A stretch of 64,000 bases of DNA from Flavobacterium sp. ASV13. GTDB lineage: Bacteria > Bacteroidota > Bacteroidia > Flavobacteriales > Flavobacteriaceae. The stretch covers positions 310,001-374,000 of the forward strand of contig NZ_JQJY01000009.1 in NCBI RefSeq assembly GCF_000745775.1. Direction: 5' to 3'. Both the position numbers and the translations under genes were made by a program. Positions 54,715 to 61,949 of this stretch are shown here, one piece after another (positions within the stretch are counted from its first letter, which is position 1; each line of letters opens with the position of its first letter). The notes below the pieces were generated by a model. It did not search any database and had not been told where the DNA came from. It saw only the letters and a list, made by a program, of their open reading frames with translations.

Positions 54715-55164
54715 TTAAAAAGTTTTAATACAATGAACTACAATTCCCCAAATCACAAAATTATTCTCCGGAGTCACTTTTATAGGCTGATAATCTTCAT
54801 TTTCGGCAATAAGCCAGATAATGTCTTTTTCTATTCTGATACGTTTTACGGTAAATTCTCCATCAATTTGGCAAACGGCAATTTTGTTATTTTGAGGTTC
54901 CAGACTTTTATCAATAATCAATAAGTCACCATCATTGATACCGACATTTTTCATAGAATGCCCTTTCACTCTGGCAAAATAAGTAGTGTATTTATGTTTG
55001 ATGAATTCTTTGTTGAGGTCAATTGATGATTCGATAAAATCATCAGCAGGCGAAGGAAAACCTGCGCTGATACCAACGTCAAAAAAAGGCAGTTTTATTT
55101 CCGATTTTATATCCGGAATGTACAATTCTATTGATTTTGTGGTATTTATATCTCTCAATTTCAT
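54715..55164 (-). CDS. umuD: UmuD-like S24 autoprotease subunit of polymerase V
   Basis: 149 residues from the ATG at 55164; a GTG two codons upstream is an alternative. The self-cleavage site is Ala34-Gly35 (GISAGFPSP), the nucleophile Ser70 in GHSMKN and the general base Lys107 in TVKRIR. The distances of 36 and 37 residues equal those of E. coli UmuD (24/25, 60, 97). Processing to UmuD' would activate UmuC. A candidate operator dyad lies 15 bases upstream. Confidence 0.92.
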   Translation of the reverse strand: MKLRDINTTKSIELYIPDIKSEIKLPFFDVGISAGFPSPADDFIESSIDLNKEFIKHKYTTYFARVKGHSMKNVGINDGDLLIIDKSLEPQNNKIAVCQIDGEFTVKRIRIEKDIIWLIAENEDYQPIKVTPENNFVIWGIVVHCIKTF

Positions 55165-55178
55165 AATCACTTCTGAAA

Positions 55179-55197
55179 AATGTTTTTTTTGAACATT
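55179..55197. promoter_or_regulatory. Candidate operator dyad in the umuDC control region
   Basis: AATGTT, seven bases, AACATT: a 19-base inverted repeat in the short gap between umuD and the divergent repressor-type gene. It lies where a repressor would block umuDC expression. A plus-strand -7 box TATATTTG is at 55230-55237 and a minus-strand one TAATTTTG at 55199-55206. Confidence 0.4.
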
Positions 55198-55263
55198 ACA
55201 AAATTAGCACAGGTGATAACAATTTTTCGTATATTTGCTGTTCCAAATTATAACAAATTAATT

Positions 55264-56037
55264 ATGTCCTTATTTTCAGACAACATCAGAGCACTAAGGG
55301 TTAAGCATAAAATATCACAAGAAAAATTAGCTGAAAACCTAAGTATTACAAGAGGAAGATACGTGAAATACGAAGACGGAACTTCGGAAGCACCGTATGA
55401 CATTTTAAAGAAGATTGCATTATATTTTCATATGAGTATTGACTTGATATTATCTGTCGATATCCGTAAAATCGATGTGCAAAATTTGATAAAACTGGAA
55501 GGCAATCGACTTATTTTACCAATCCAAGTGGATAGTTTTGGAGAAAATTTTATTGAAATTGTATCTCAAAAAGCAAAAGCAGGTTATCTAAATGGATATG
55601 CTGATCCGGAATATATTGAAAGTTTACAGCAGATTACACTTCCTTTTTTGGGACCAGGAAAACACCGCGGATTTCCCGTTGAAGGTGATTCAATGCCTCC
55701 ACACGAAGATGGTTCTATTATTATTGGCCGTTATGTGGAAAAGTTGGGAGAAGTAATGGATGGAAAAACCTATATTTTGATTACCAAAAATGAAGGAATG
55801 GTGTATAAGCGTCTCAATAAAAACAAAAAGAACGCTCTGGTTTTAGAATCCGACAATAGTTTTTATCCAAATTATGAAGTGAAAGCTTCTGATATTTTGG
55901 AAATTTGGGAATACGAATGTAATATCGGCCGTTCAGATAAAAAACAAGAAATATCGGAAACCGGAGCAATGAAGGATTTGCTTTTAGAATTGAAAAGAGA
56001 AGTTAGAGAGATTAAGAATAATACTTCGAACGCATAA
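55264..56037 (+). CDS. XRE-type helix-turn-helix regulator with S24 self-cleavage domain (LexA/CI-like)
   Basis: 257 residues from the ATG at 55264 (MSLFSDNIRALRVKHKISQE); the upstream open frame to 55180 runs through the promoter region. Residues ~7-65 form an XRE helix-turn-helix (QEKLAENLSITRGRYVKYED). The S24 half has Ala106-Gly107 (AKAGYLNG), Ser143 in EGDSMPP and Lys182 in VYKRLN, spacing that fits intramolecular cleavage as in LexA. A short coiled tail ends the protein. Divergent from umuDC with a 99-base gap, it is the natural candidate repressor of that operon under DNA damage. Confidence 0.88.
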   Translation: MSLFSDNIRALRVKHKISQEKLAENLSITRGRYVKYEDGTSEAPYDILKKIALYFHMSIDLILSVDIRKIDVQNLIKLEGNRLILPIQVDSFGENFIEIVSQKAKAGYLNGYADPEYIESLQQITLPFLGPGKHRGFPVEGDSMPPHEDGSIIIGRYVEKLGEVMDGKTYILITKNEGMVYKRLNKNKKNALVLESDNSFYPNYEVKASDILEIWEYECNIGRSDKKQEISETGAMKDLLLELKREVREIKNNTSNA

Positions 56038-56100
56038 TTTTTTCCGCCACGAATTCACGAATTTTGATTAAAATAATTCGTGAATTTGTGGCGAAAAAAA
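56038..56100. terminator. Large bidirectional hairpin between the regulator and PAP2 genes
   Basis: 19-base arms (56045-56063 and 56075-56093) with one mismatch, bounded by T6 and A7, so on either strand a T-run follows the stem. The arm sequence (CGCCACGAATTCACGAATT) looks like a recurring element of Flavobacterium genomes. Confidence 0.8.
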
Positions 56101-56102
56101 AT

Positions 56103-56864
56103 CTAAAAAACCTTCACAAAACTCAAACCATATTGCTGTCCGTTATAAAAAGGCGCAATCATAGAAGTTGATTTACTTTCAGATGAAGATTTAAACAATT
56201 TTTTAGTGATATACGGATTCATCCAATACGCGATTTTGGTACTCAAAATCCCGATTCCGGCTCCTGCCGCAACATCGGTTAACCAATGGCGATTGTTGTA
56301 AATTCTAAATAATCCCGTTCCGGTGGCAACGGCATAACCGGCAATTCCGTACCAAATCGATTTGTCTTTGTATTCTTGCCATAAAAATTCGGCTCCGGCA
56401 AAAGCGGTTGCAGTATGTCCGGACGGAAAAGAATTATTTGAGCTTCCGTCAGGTCTTTCCTCATGTACAATCGATTTTAATCCTAAAACAGCTGAAGCCA
56501 TTATAACATAAGAAGTCACAAATATTACGGAACGATCACGCATATTATTTTTGCCCTTTACACCAAAAGCATTCAGAGCATAAACTGACGCTGCAGGTGC
56601 ATATTGCGAGAAGTCATCAATCGTAATTTTTTCGTCAATATCCTCGGTAACTTCATCCTTAATCTGATGATTGAAACTTAGGAGCTGATCACTTTCTAAA
56701 CCAATTACGCCATAACCAATTAATACACTCGGAATAATTAATTGCTTGTAATTGAATTTTAAATGATTAGAAGTGCTGTCAATTTTTGTGATCGAATCAT
56801 TTTGCTGTGCATTCGCAGAAAATAATCCAAATAGAAATACCAGGGAAATGGCTTTGTAAAACAT
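56103..56864 (-). CDS. PAP2-family membrane phosphatase
   Basis: 253 residues with a signal peptide (FLFGLFSANAQQ). The three phosphatase motifs are present: KSIVHEERPDG near residue 130, SFPSGHTAT near 145 and RIYNNRHWLTDV near 187. It should act on phospholipid-type or undecaprenyl pyrophosphate-type substrates on the outer face of a membrane. Family members with this length are frequent in Bacteroidota; none of the neighbours points to a pathway. Confidence 0.9.
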   Translation of the reverse strand: MFYKAISLVFLFGLFSANAQQNDSITKIDSTSNHLKFNYKQLIIPSVLIGYGVIGLESDQLLSFNHQIKDEVTEDIDEKITIDDFSQYAPAASVYALNAFGVKGKNNMRDRSVIFVTSYVIMASAVLGLKSIVHEERPDGSSNNSFPSGHTATAFAGAEFLWQEYKDKSIWYGIAGYAVATGTGLFRIYNNRHWLTDVAAGAGIGILSTKIAYWMNPYITKKLFKSSSESKSTSMIAPFYNGQQYGLSFVKVF

Positions 56865-57284
56865 CTTTCGTTGTCGTTATATTTTGCAATATTAACGAAG
56901 GTTTTTGCCAACTATTTTTCTCTTAATTGAACCTTAAGTGAATATTAATTTGTTGGTTTTAAATGAGGTAGTTGAATTAAGATTAGCTAAATTATTATAG
57001 GTAAAACAGAATATATTGTGTAATCCCTACGGGATAAATATATGTGTGCAGAAATTTTTCTACCAATATATAATCTCTACGAGATACTCCTTTAGGAGTT
57101 AAATATTGGTAGAAAAAAATATAAATTACAAGAAAGTCCCGTAGGGACGATCCATATTGTAGGGCCGGATTTCAATTCAGTTTAATAATATGATATAGCC
57201 TATAATTGTTTTGCATTGTGGAATTTCTTTGTCAACCGGATTGAAATCCGGCTCTACAATATGGATCGAGCCTTTGGCTCTTTT
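56865..57284. repeat. Palindrome-rich intergenic region upstream of the PAP2 gene
   Basis: 420 bases without a gene. It holds a 15-base inverted repeat (57055-57069 with 57103-57117), a 29-base inverted repeat with one mismatch (57148-57176 with 57240-57268) and five 13-14 base dyads: ATCCC-TAC-GGGAT (57023), ATCTC-TAC-GAGAT (57073), ACTCC-TTTA-GGAGT (57086), GTCCC-GTA-GGGAC (57136) and GAGCC-TTT-GGCTC (57268). T6 after the last one could terminate transcription. Confidence 0.85.
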
Positions 57285-59003
57285 TTACACTTTCAGTGAA
57301 AACCAAAACGTGCTCCCCAATCCCAAATTACTCTCAACACCAACATTTCCATTTTGAGCTTCAATAAATTCTTTACTAATAGCTAATCCCAATCCCGTTC
57401 CGGATTTCTGACTTCCAGGAACCTGAAAATATTTGTCAAAAACTTTGTCTTTATATCTTGTGTCAATTCCTTTTCCGGTATCGATCACCTGAAATACAAT
57501 TTGATTTAGTTCTTTTTTAAGTTTGATATTAATCGTGCTTTTTTCAGAAGAATATCGAATCGCATTTGACAAATAATTAATCAAAACCCAGCCTGTTTTT
57601 TCGCTGTCGGCTTTTACGTCTTGAAGATTTTCATCGGCATCAATTACTAATTTAATTTGTTTTTGTTCCGCCTGAACTTTTACCGCTTCAACAGCATAAT
57701 TTACAATTTCATGCGGATTGCTCTTTTCGATATTCAGCTGAATATTTCCCGTTTCCAATTGTGATAAATTGAGCAATTCGCCAGTAATTTTTAATAAGCG
57801 CTGGCTGTCATCTTTTATACTTTCGACCAATTGTTTTTGATCTTCGTTCATGTCGCCTGTTTTTTCATTTTCAAGCAATTTCAGGCTTAATTTTATCGAG
57901 GCAATTGGTGTTTTTAATTCGTGTGAAACGGTAGCAATAAAATTGGTTTTGGCAAAATCCAGTTCTTTAAAAAGCGTAATATTTCGCAGAATAATAACAT
58001 CGCCAATATTGATTTCTTTTTCTTCTCCCGTTGGAATTATGGTAATATTTAGAATTTCTTTTTCGAAATAACTTTCTTTTCCGTGCGCATAAATTTTCAG
58101 CGGTTGTTTTTTAGGAGAATCTGTATCCTCTTTCAAAATCAAAGACCGAATCAAATCATTTGATAACGCTAGAGTAGAAGCCGATTTCCCAATAACATCT
58201 TCCAGTTTCAAACCAACAATTTTCAACGCTTCATCATTGGCAAACAAAACAATATTTTCATGATCTAATCCAATAATAGGATCGTTCATATTATTGATTA
58301 AAGTTTCGAGTCGTTTCTTTTCAAAAAAGAGTTTGTACAAATTACTGTCGTTATATTCCTGAAGTTTTTGTGCCATCGTATTAAACGATTTGGCCAAATC
58401 GCCAAATTCGCTATGACTCGTAAAATGTACTCTTTCAGAATAATTTTTATTCGCAATTTCCTTAATACTCAGCGTTAATTCCTTAATTGGATTTGCAATA
58501 TTATTTGGGAGATTAACCAATAAATTAAAAGCAATCAAAAAGCATAAACTTCCCACAATGGCAATCCATAAATTAGCATTTTCGGCGGTATGTTTGGCTA
58601 TATCGCTTTTCAGTTTTATCGCATCCAGATTCAGTTTCATAATAGCAAAAATATCCTGTCTGATTTTTGTTTTTATGGTTTCGTTTGCTCCGTTTTGTTC
58701 TAAAAGCGTAAAACTTTTTTCAAGGTTTTCGGTTGCTTCTTTTTCTCCGGGTTCGGTAACATTTTGCATTTGTTTTTCAAGATATTCCTTGAAAACATGA
58801 ATTTTACTATCAGGACTCGCTTTAATTTCATCCAAAGACAAAATCATATTTCGCGAATATTCCAGCGTATTATAATTCGCTTTCAGAATATTCTCGGTAT
58901 CTGCTTTTATCAAAAAAACAGAATAACCGCTCACTAACGAAAGTATAATGATCATTAAAAATAACAATCCAACTCCCAGATTCAATTTGGTTTTAATTCT
59001 CAT
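57285..59003 (-). CDS. HAMP-PAS sensor histidine kinase of the kdp locus
   Basis: 572 residues. Membrane segments at ~10-30 and ~146-166, HAMP to ~225, a PAS domain (~235-345, MNDPIIGLDHENIVLFANDE), then HisKA IATVSHELKTPIASIKLS near residue 361 and an ATPase with NYLSNAIRYSSEKS, DTGKGIDTRYK and SGTGLGLAISKE. It is not the C-terminal half of a classical KdpD, which has four membrane spans and a GAF domain. Placed after the KdpD N-terminal-type protein on the same strand, the two probably work together in potassium sensing; this is inference. No response regulator is inside the window. Confidence 0.9.
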   Translation of the reverse strand: MRIKTKLNLGVGLLFLMIIILSLVSGYSVFLIKADTENILKANYNTLEYSRNMILSLDEIKASPDSKIHVFKEYLEKQMQNVTEPGEKEATENLEKSFTLLEQNGANETIKTKIRQDIFAIMKLNLDAIKLKSDIAKHTAENANLWIAIVGSLCFLIAFNLLVNLPNNIANPIKELTLSIKEIANKNYSERVHFTSHSEFGDLAKSFNTMAQKLQEYNDSNLYKLFFEKKRLETLINNMNDPIIGLDHENIVLFANDEALKIVGLKLEDVIGKSASTLALSNDLIRSLILKEDTDSPKKQPLKIYAHGKESYFEKEILNITIIPTGEEKEINIGDVIILRNITLFKELDFAKTNFIATVSHELKTPIASIKLSLKLLENEKTGDMNEDQKQLVESIKDDSQRLLKITGELLNLSQLETGNIQLNIEKSNPHEIVNYAVEAVKVQAEQKQIKLVIDADENLQDVKADSEKTGWVLINYLSNAIRYSSEKSTINIKLKKELNQIVFQVIDTGKGIDTRYKDKVFDKYFQVPGSQKSGTGLGLAISKEFIEAQNGNVGVESNLGLGSTFWFSLKV

Positions 59004-59036
59004 GACGTTTATTTAAAAACAAGTTTTTTTTATTTG

Positions 59037-59131
59037 AACCATTAAGATATTAAGTAAATTAAGCTTTACTTAATGAAACTTTGAATGAGAAAATTAAGCA
59101 TAGTCTTTATTTACTTAATATCTTAATGGTT
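59037..59131. repeat. 23-base perfect inverted repeat between kdpD-like and kinase genes
   Basis: AACCATTAAGATATTAAG.. at 59037-59059 and its exact reverse complement at 59109-59131, with a 49-base centre. A related, longer copy flanks the gap at 60278-60395. Confidence 0.85.
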
Positions 59132-59139
59132 AGAAAATA

Positions 59140-60264
59140 TTACGACAGAATAACAAGATCAACATTTGATAAAGACAGTTTGTTTAGCAAACGCCTGAAA
59201 ATTGTTGTAGACAAAATTACTTTAAATAAATTCAAATGCGGTTTTCCGATACACACAGTTGTAATTTGTTTTTCTTCTACGGTTGCCAAAATCGCATCGG
59301 CAATATTACTGTTTTCCAGTTTAATAACTTCTGCACCCAATTGTACGGCGAGTTTAAAGTTATTAATTAAATGCCTTTGTTTGTCCAAAGCAATTTTATT
59401 ACTGCTTTCCTGCGGAGTTTCCACGTACAAAACATACCACAATCCGTTATAATAACTAGAGAGTCTTGCTGTTTTTCTAATTACAATTTTAGCCGTTTTA
59501 TCATTACTGCTAATGCAGGCCAAAAGTTTCTCATGTCGTAAAGCATGAAGATTCGGAACTTCATTTTCAACTTTTCGAACGACCTGACTCGCTACTTCTT
59601 TCAAAGCCAATTCCCGAAGTTGTAAAATCTGTTCCGATTTAAAAAAGTTCGTTAAAGCCGTCTGAATTTTATCCGGAGTATAAATTTTTCCTTCTTTCAA
59701 ACGTGCAATCAAATCTTCAGATGTTAAGTCGATATTCACGACTTCATCTGCCAATCGCAAAACATTATCCGGAATACGTTCCTGAACATCAATATTGGTA
59801 ATACGTTTTACATCTTCATTTAAACTCTCAATATGCTGAATATTGACAGCCGAAATCACATTAATCCCTGCTTCCAGAATTTCTAAAACATCCTGCCAGC
59901 GTTTTTCATTTTTGCTTCCTTCAACGTTCGTGTGCGCTAATTCATCTACAATAACTACTTCTGGACGAAGGTTGATAATCGCCTGAACGTCGAGTTCTTC
60001 CAATTCTTTTCCTTTATAAAAAATGGTTCGTCTCGGAATTATAGGCAAACCTGCTAATAATTCATGCGTTTCCTTTCGCATGTGCGTTTCGATGTAGCCA
60101 ATTTTTACATCGATTCCGTTTTTCAATAACGAATGCGCTTCCTGAAGCATACGAAAAGTTTTGCCCACACCGGCGCTCATTCCAATGTAGATTTTAAACT
60201 TCCCCTTTCGTGATTTCTGAATTAAATCGAGAAAGTGCTGTGCGTTATTATTTTCGTTTTCCAT
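59140..60264 (-). CDS. kdpD: KdpD N-terminal-type sensor (KdpD plus USP domains, no kinase)
   Basis: 374 residues from the ATG at 60264 (MENENNNAQHFLDLIQKSRK); an in-frame ATG at 60282 is possible. The Kdp domain shows Walker A IYIGMSAGVGKT near residue 28 and VVIVDELAHTNVEGS near 103. From ~240 on a universal-stress-type domain follows (LLACISSNDKTAKIVIRKTA). The four-span region, GAF and histidine-kinase domains of E. coli KdpD are absent, so this is a split sensor paired with the kinase downstream. In other bacteria the USP part binds cyclic-di-AMP. Confidence 0.9.
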   Translation of the reverse strand: MENENNNAQHFLDLIQKSRKGKFKIYIGMSAGVGKTFRMLQEAHSLLKNGIDVKIGYIETHMRKETHELLAGLPIIPRRTIFYKGKELEELDVQAIINLRPEVVIVDELAHTNVEGSKNEKRWQDVLEILEAGINVISAVNIQHIESLNEDVKRITNIDVQERIPDNVLRLADEVVNIDLTSEDLIARLKEGKIYTPDKIQTALTNFFKSEQILQLRELALKEVASQVVRKVENEVPNLHALRHEKLLACISSNDKTAKIVIRKTARLSSYYNGLWYVLYVETPQESSNKIALDKQRHLINNFKLAVQLGAEVIKLENSNIADAILATVEEKQITTVCIGKPHLNLFKVILSTTIFRRLLNKLSLSNVDLVILS

Positions 60265-60277
60265 ATTTTTTGGTTTA

Positions 60278-60395
60278 ACCATTAAGAGATTAAGGAAGTT
60301 AAGCTTTTCTTTGACTACAGAACATTAAGCTTAATGTTCTGTATTCTAGATTTAAAAGAGGTGCTAAAACTTAATTTCCTTAATATCTTAATGGT
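60278..60395. repeat. Nested inverted repeat with a 28-base perfect palindrome
   Basis: Outer arms 60278-60303 and 60370-60395 (26 bases, two mismatches) start with ACCATTAAG, like the element at 59037. In the middle, 60316-60343 is a perfect 28-base palindrome centred on TTAAGCTTAA. Confidence 0.88.
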
Positions 60396-60413
60396 AAAAA
60401 AATCTTTTAATGT

Positions 60414-61493
60414 TTAGAAAGAAATCGCCAGCGAAGTCGTTACAAACGTATTCGTATCCGTTGGAAGATTATCTTTATTGGTGAAGATTTCGTCTTTACT
60501 TGAAAGATTTCTCGCTTCAATTCTAAACATAACATTATCAGTAACTAAGTAATCAAAGTTAGCCGAAAATCCGTAAGTTTTAAAACCGTTTGGCGTTTCA
60601 GTTGCGATGATTACACCTTTTTCATCACTATAATATTCACCTCGTACTGCAAGCTGAATCTTGTCAACTGGTTTGTATTGCAGAATCAAAACGGGCGAAA
60701 ACCAAGTATCGTATTTATCACTTCCTTTAGCCGATTGCTGAGATCCAATATCAAAACCAGCCGTAATATTTGTCTTTTCCGTTACCTTAAATTGTCCGTA
60801 AAAGTTGTTGAAATAACGCCATTTTTTATCAATATCCGGCTGTTCATTTCCAACATAAGTACTCCAGTTCAAAGCAACCCGATCAGAAGGTTTGTAAGTA
60901 ATCTGAGTTCCAAAAGCAGGTGTTTGATTACCTTCGACTTTCTCGATTCTCTGCCAGCCATTCAAGTACATACCCGCTAAATACCATTCTCCAGATTCAG
61001 AAGTATAACCAATTTTAACTCCCGTTTCATAATAAGGAGAATTCTCAGCCAGAATACTTCTTGTCAAAGTCTGGCAGTCTTTTCCAATTGCACTTTCAAA
61101 ACCAATATGCGAAGGCATAATTCCCGCATCAACCCATAAATTATGGCTTTTCGAAATCTTTACACCAACATTCGCCTCGTAAACATTTTTCAATAAACCT
61201 TGCTCGGCAGACATATTATATTCGGCATAAGTTCCGGCCATCAAAGCAAAATTTCCTCGAATATTTTCCTTTGAATAATTCACTTTTGCCATTCCCAAAT
61301 TCAGGTTTACCTCGTTGCTTTTATTATAACTGTAAAAAAAGTTTGGCCGAGTATGATTTTCAGGTTTCCCGAAATCATAACTATAATAAGCGTCAACATA
61401 TCCTGAAAATGTCAATGGACTTTTAGATTCTTCTTGTGCTTGTAAATTGCTATAACCGAAAGCGATTAAAGCAGTAAGTATTATTTTTTTCAT
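60414..61493 (-). CDS. Outer-membrane beta-barrel porin (BBP2-like) inside the kdp locus
   Basis: 359 residues, signal peptide ending near residue 19 (SNLQAQEE). The rest alternates in a beta-barrel pattern: FSGYVDAYYSYDFGKPENHT at the start, many aromatic-ended strands, and a C-terminal Phe (TSLAISF), the usual signal for barrel assembly. It resembles the putative beta-barrel porin-2 family. A porin between kdpC and kdpD-like genes suggests potassium entry through the outer membrane is expressed together with the Kdp pump; this is inference. Confidence 0.85.
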   Translation of the reverse strand: MKKIILTALIAFGYSNLQAQEESKSPLTFSGYVDAYYSYDFGKPENHTRPNFFYSYNKSNEVNLNLGMAKVNYSKENIRGNFALMAGTYAEYNMSAEQGLLKNVYEANVGVKISKSHNLWVDAGIMPSHIGFESAIGKDCQTLTRSILAENSPYYETGVKIGYTSESGEWYLAGMYLNGWQRIEKVEGNQTPAFGTQITYKPSDRVALNWSTYVGNEQPDIDKKWRYFNNFYGQFKVTEKTNITAGFDIGSQQSAKGSDKYDTWFSPVLILQYKPVDKIQLAVRGEYYSDEKGVIIATETPNGFKTYGFSANFDYLVTDNVMFRIEARNLSSKDEIFTNKDNLPTDTNTFVTTSLAISF

Positions 61494-61942
61494 TTTTGTG
61501 GTATTCTATTATTTATTAGTAGATTTTTTAGGAGCTAATCCCGCTATCCGTTTCAATCTTTTCCTGGTCTCGTTTTTTTAAACGAGACCAGGAAAAGGAT
61601 TTCCACTTCTATCGGGGCTAGGGCATTTGGGGTAAAAAGGCGTTTTTGTTTCCTGCAAGGTTTCCAAAACCTTGTAGGTATTTAATTTTTGCGCTTTGTT
61701 TGTCATTCCGAGGAACGAGGACACGAGCGATAGCGAACTGGCGAAGCAATCTCCACAAGAAACTCCGTATAGAAATTCGCCAATCTTTGTCGAGCTACTC
61801 GCGGAGATTCCTCGTTCCTTGTAATGACAAACTTTGCGGTTACTTCATGATAATAGTTGATGCAGATTTTTCATACCTACAAGGTTTTGAAAACCTTGCA
61901 GGAGATAAACTTAGAATCTCAGTATCTTAGAACCTTAGCGTC
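61494..61942. other. Intergenic region packed with inverted repeats between porin and kdpC
   Basis: 449 bases without a supported gene. From the porin side it holds repeat copy B (61530-61627), a 30-base inverted repeat with one mismatch (61652-61681 with 61873-61902), an inner 23-base one with two mismatches (61698-61720 with 61810-61832) and 8-base CTTAGnnn units (61910-61949). An open frame across 61646-61930 exists only because these repeats lack stops. Confidence 0.85.
61530..61627. repeat. Dispersed intergenic repeat, copy B (variable-hairpin type)
   Basis: Shares AGGAGCT..CC.GCT.TCCG and GGGCTAGGGCA flanks with copy A at 38136-38226. Its central hairpin is a long perfect stem (CCTGGTCTCGTTT with AAACGAGACCAGG) different from copy A. 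Confidence 0.78.
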
Positions 61943-61949
61943 TTAGCGT
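61910..61949. repeat. Five 8-base CTTAGnnn units at the end of kdpC
   Basis: CTTAGAAT, CTCAGTAT, CTTAGAAC, CTTAGCGT, CTTAGCGT in direct tandem; the kdpC stop codon lies inside the last unit. The same type of unit stands at the end of kdpB. Confidence 0.8.

Noticed and set aside
55180..55263. A 28-residue longer N-terminus for the XRE-S24 regulator.
   Set aside because: It would cover the -7 box and operator region shared with umuD; the conserved helix-turn-helix begins right after the ATG at 55264.
56865..57284. CRISPR array suggested by the regularly built dyads.
   Set aside because: The dyads differ in sequence, spacing is irregular and no identical direct repeats or cas genes are present.
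59081..59452. A 123-residue plus-strand frame over the kdpD-like gene.
   Set aside because: It is antisense to a well-recognised protein and shares no family pattern.
57285..60264. A frameshifted kdpD pseudogene giving two pieces.
   Set aside because: The downstream kinase has its own complete N-terminus with membrane spans, HAMP and PAS, and the gap holds an intergenic repeat; this is a split system, not a break.
61646..61930. A 94-residue open frame between porin and kdpC on the plus strand.
   Set aside because: It runs through nested inverted repeats, starts with TTG and resembles no protein; the openness is a by-product of the repeats.
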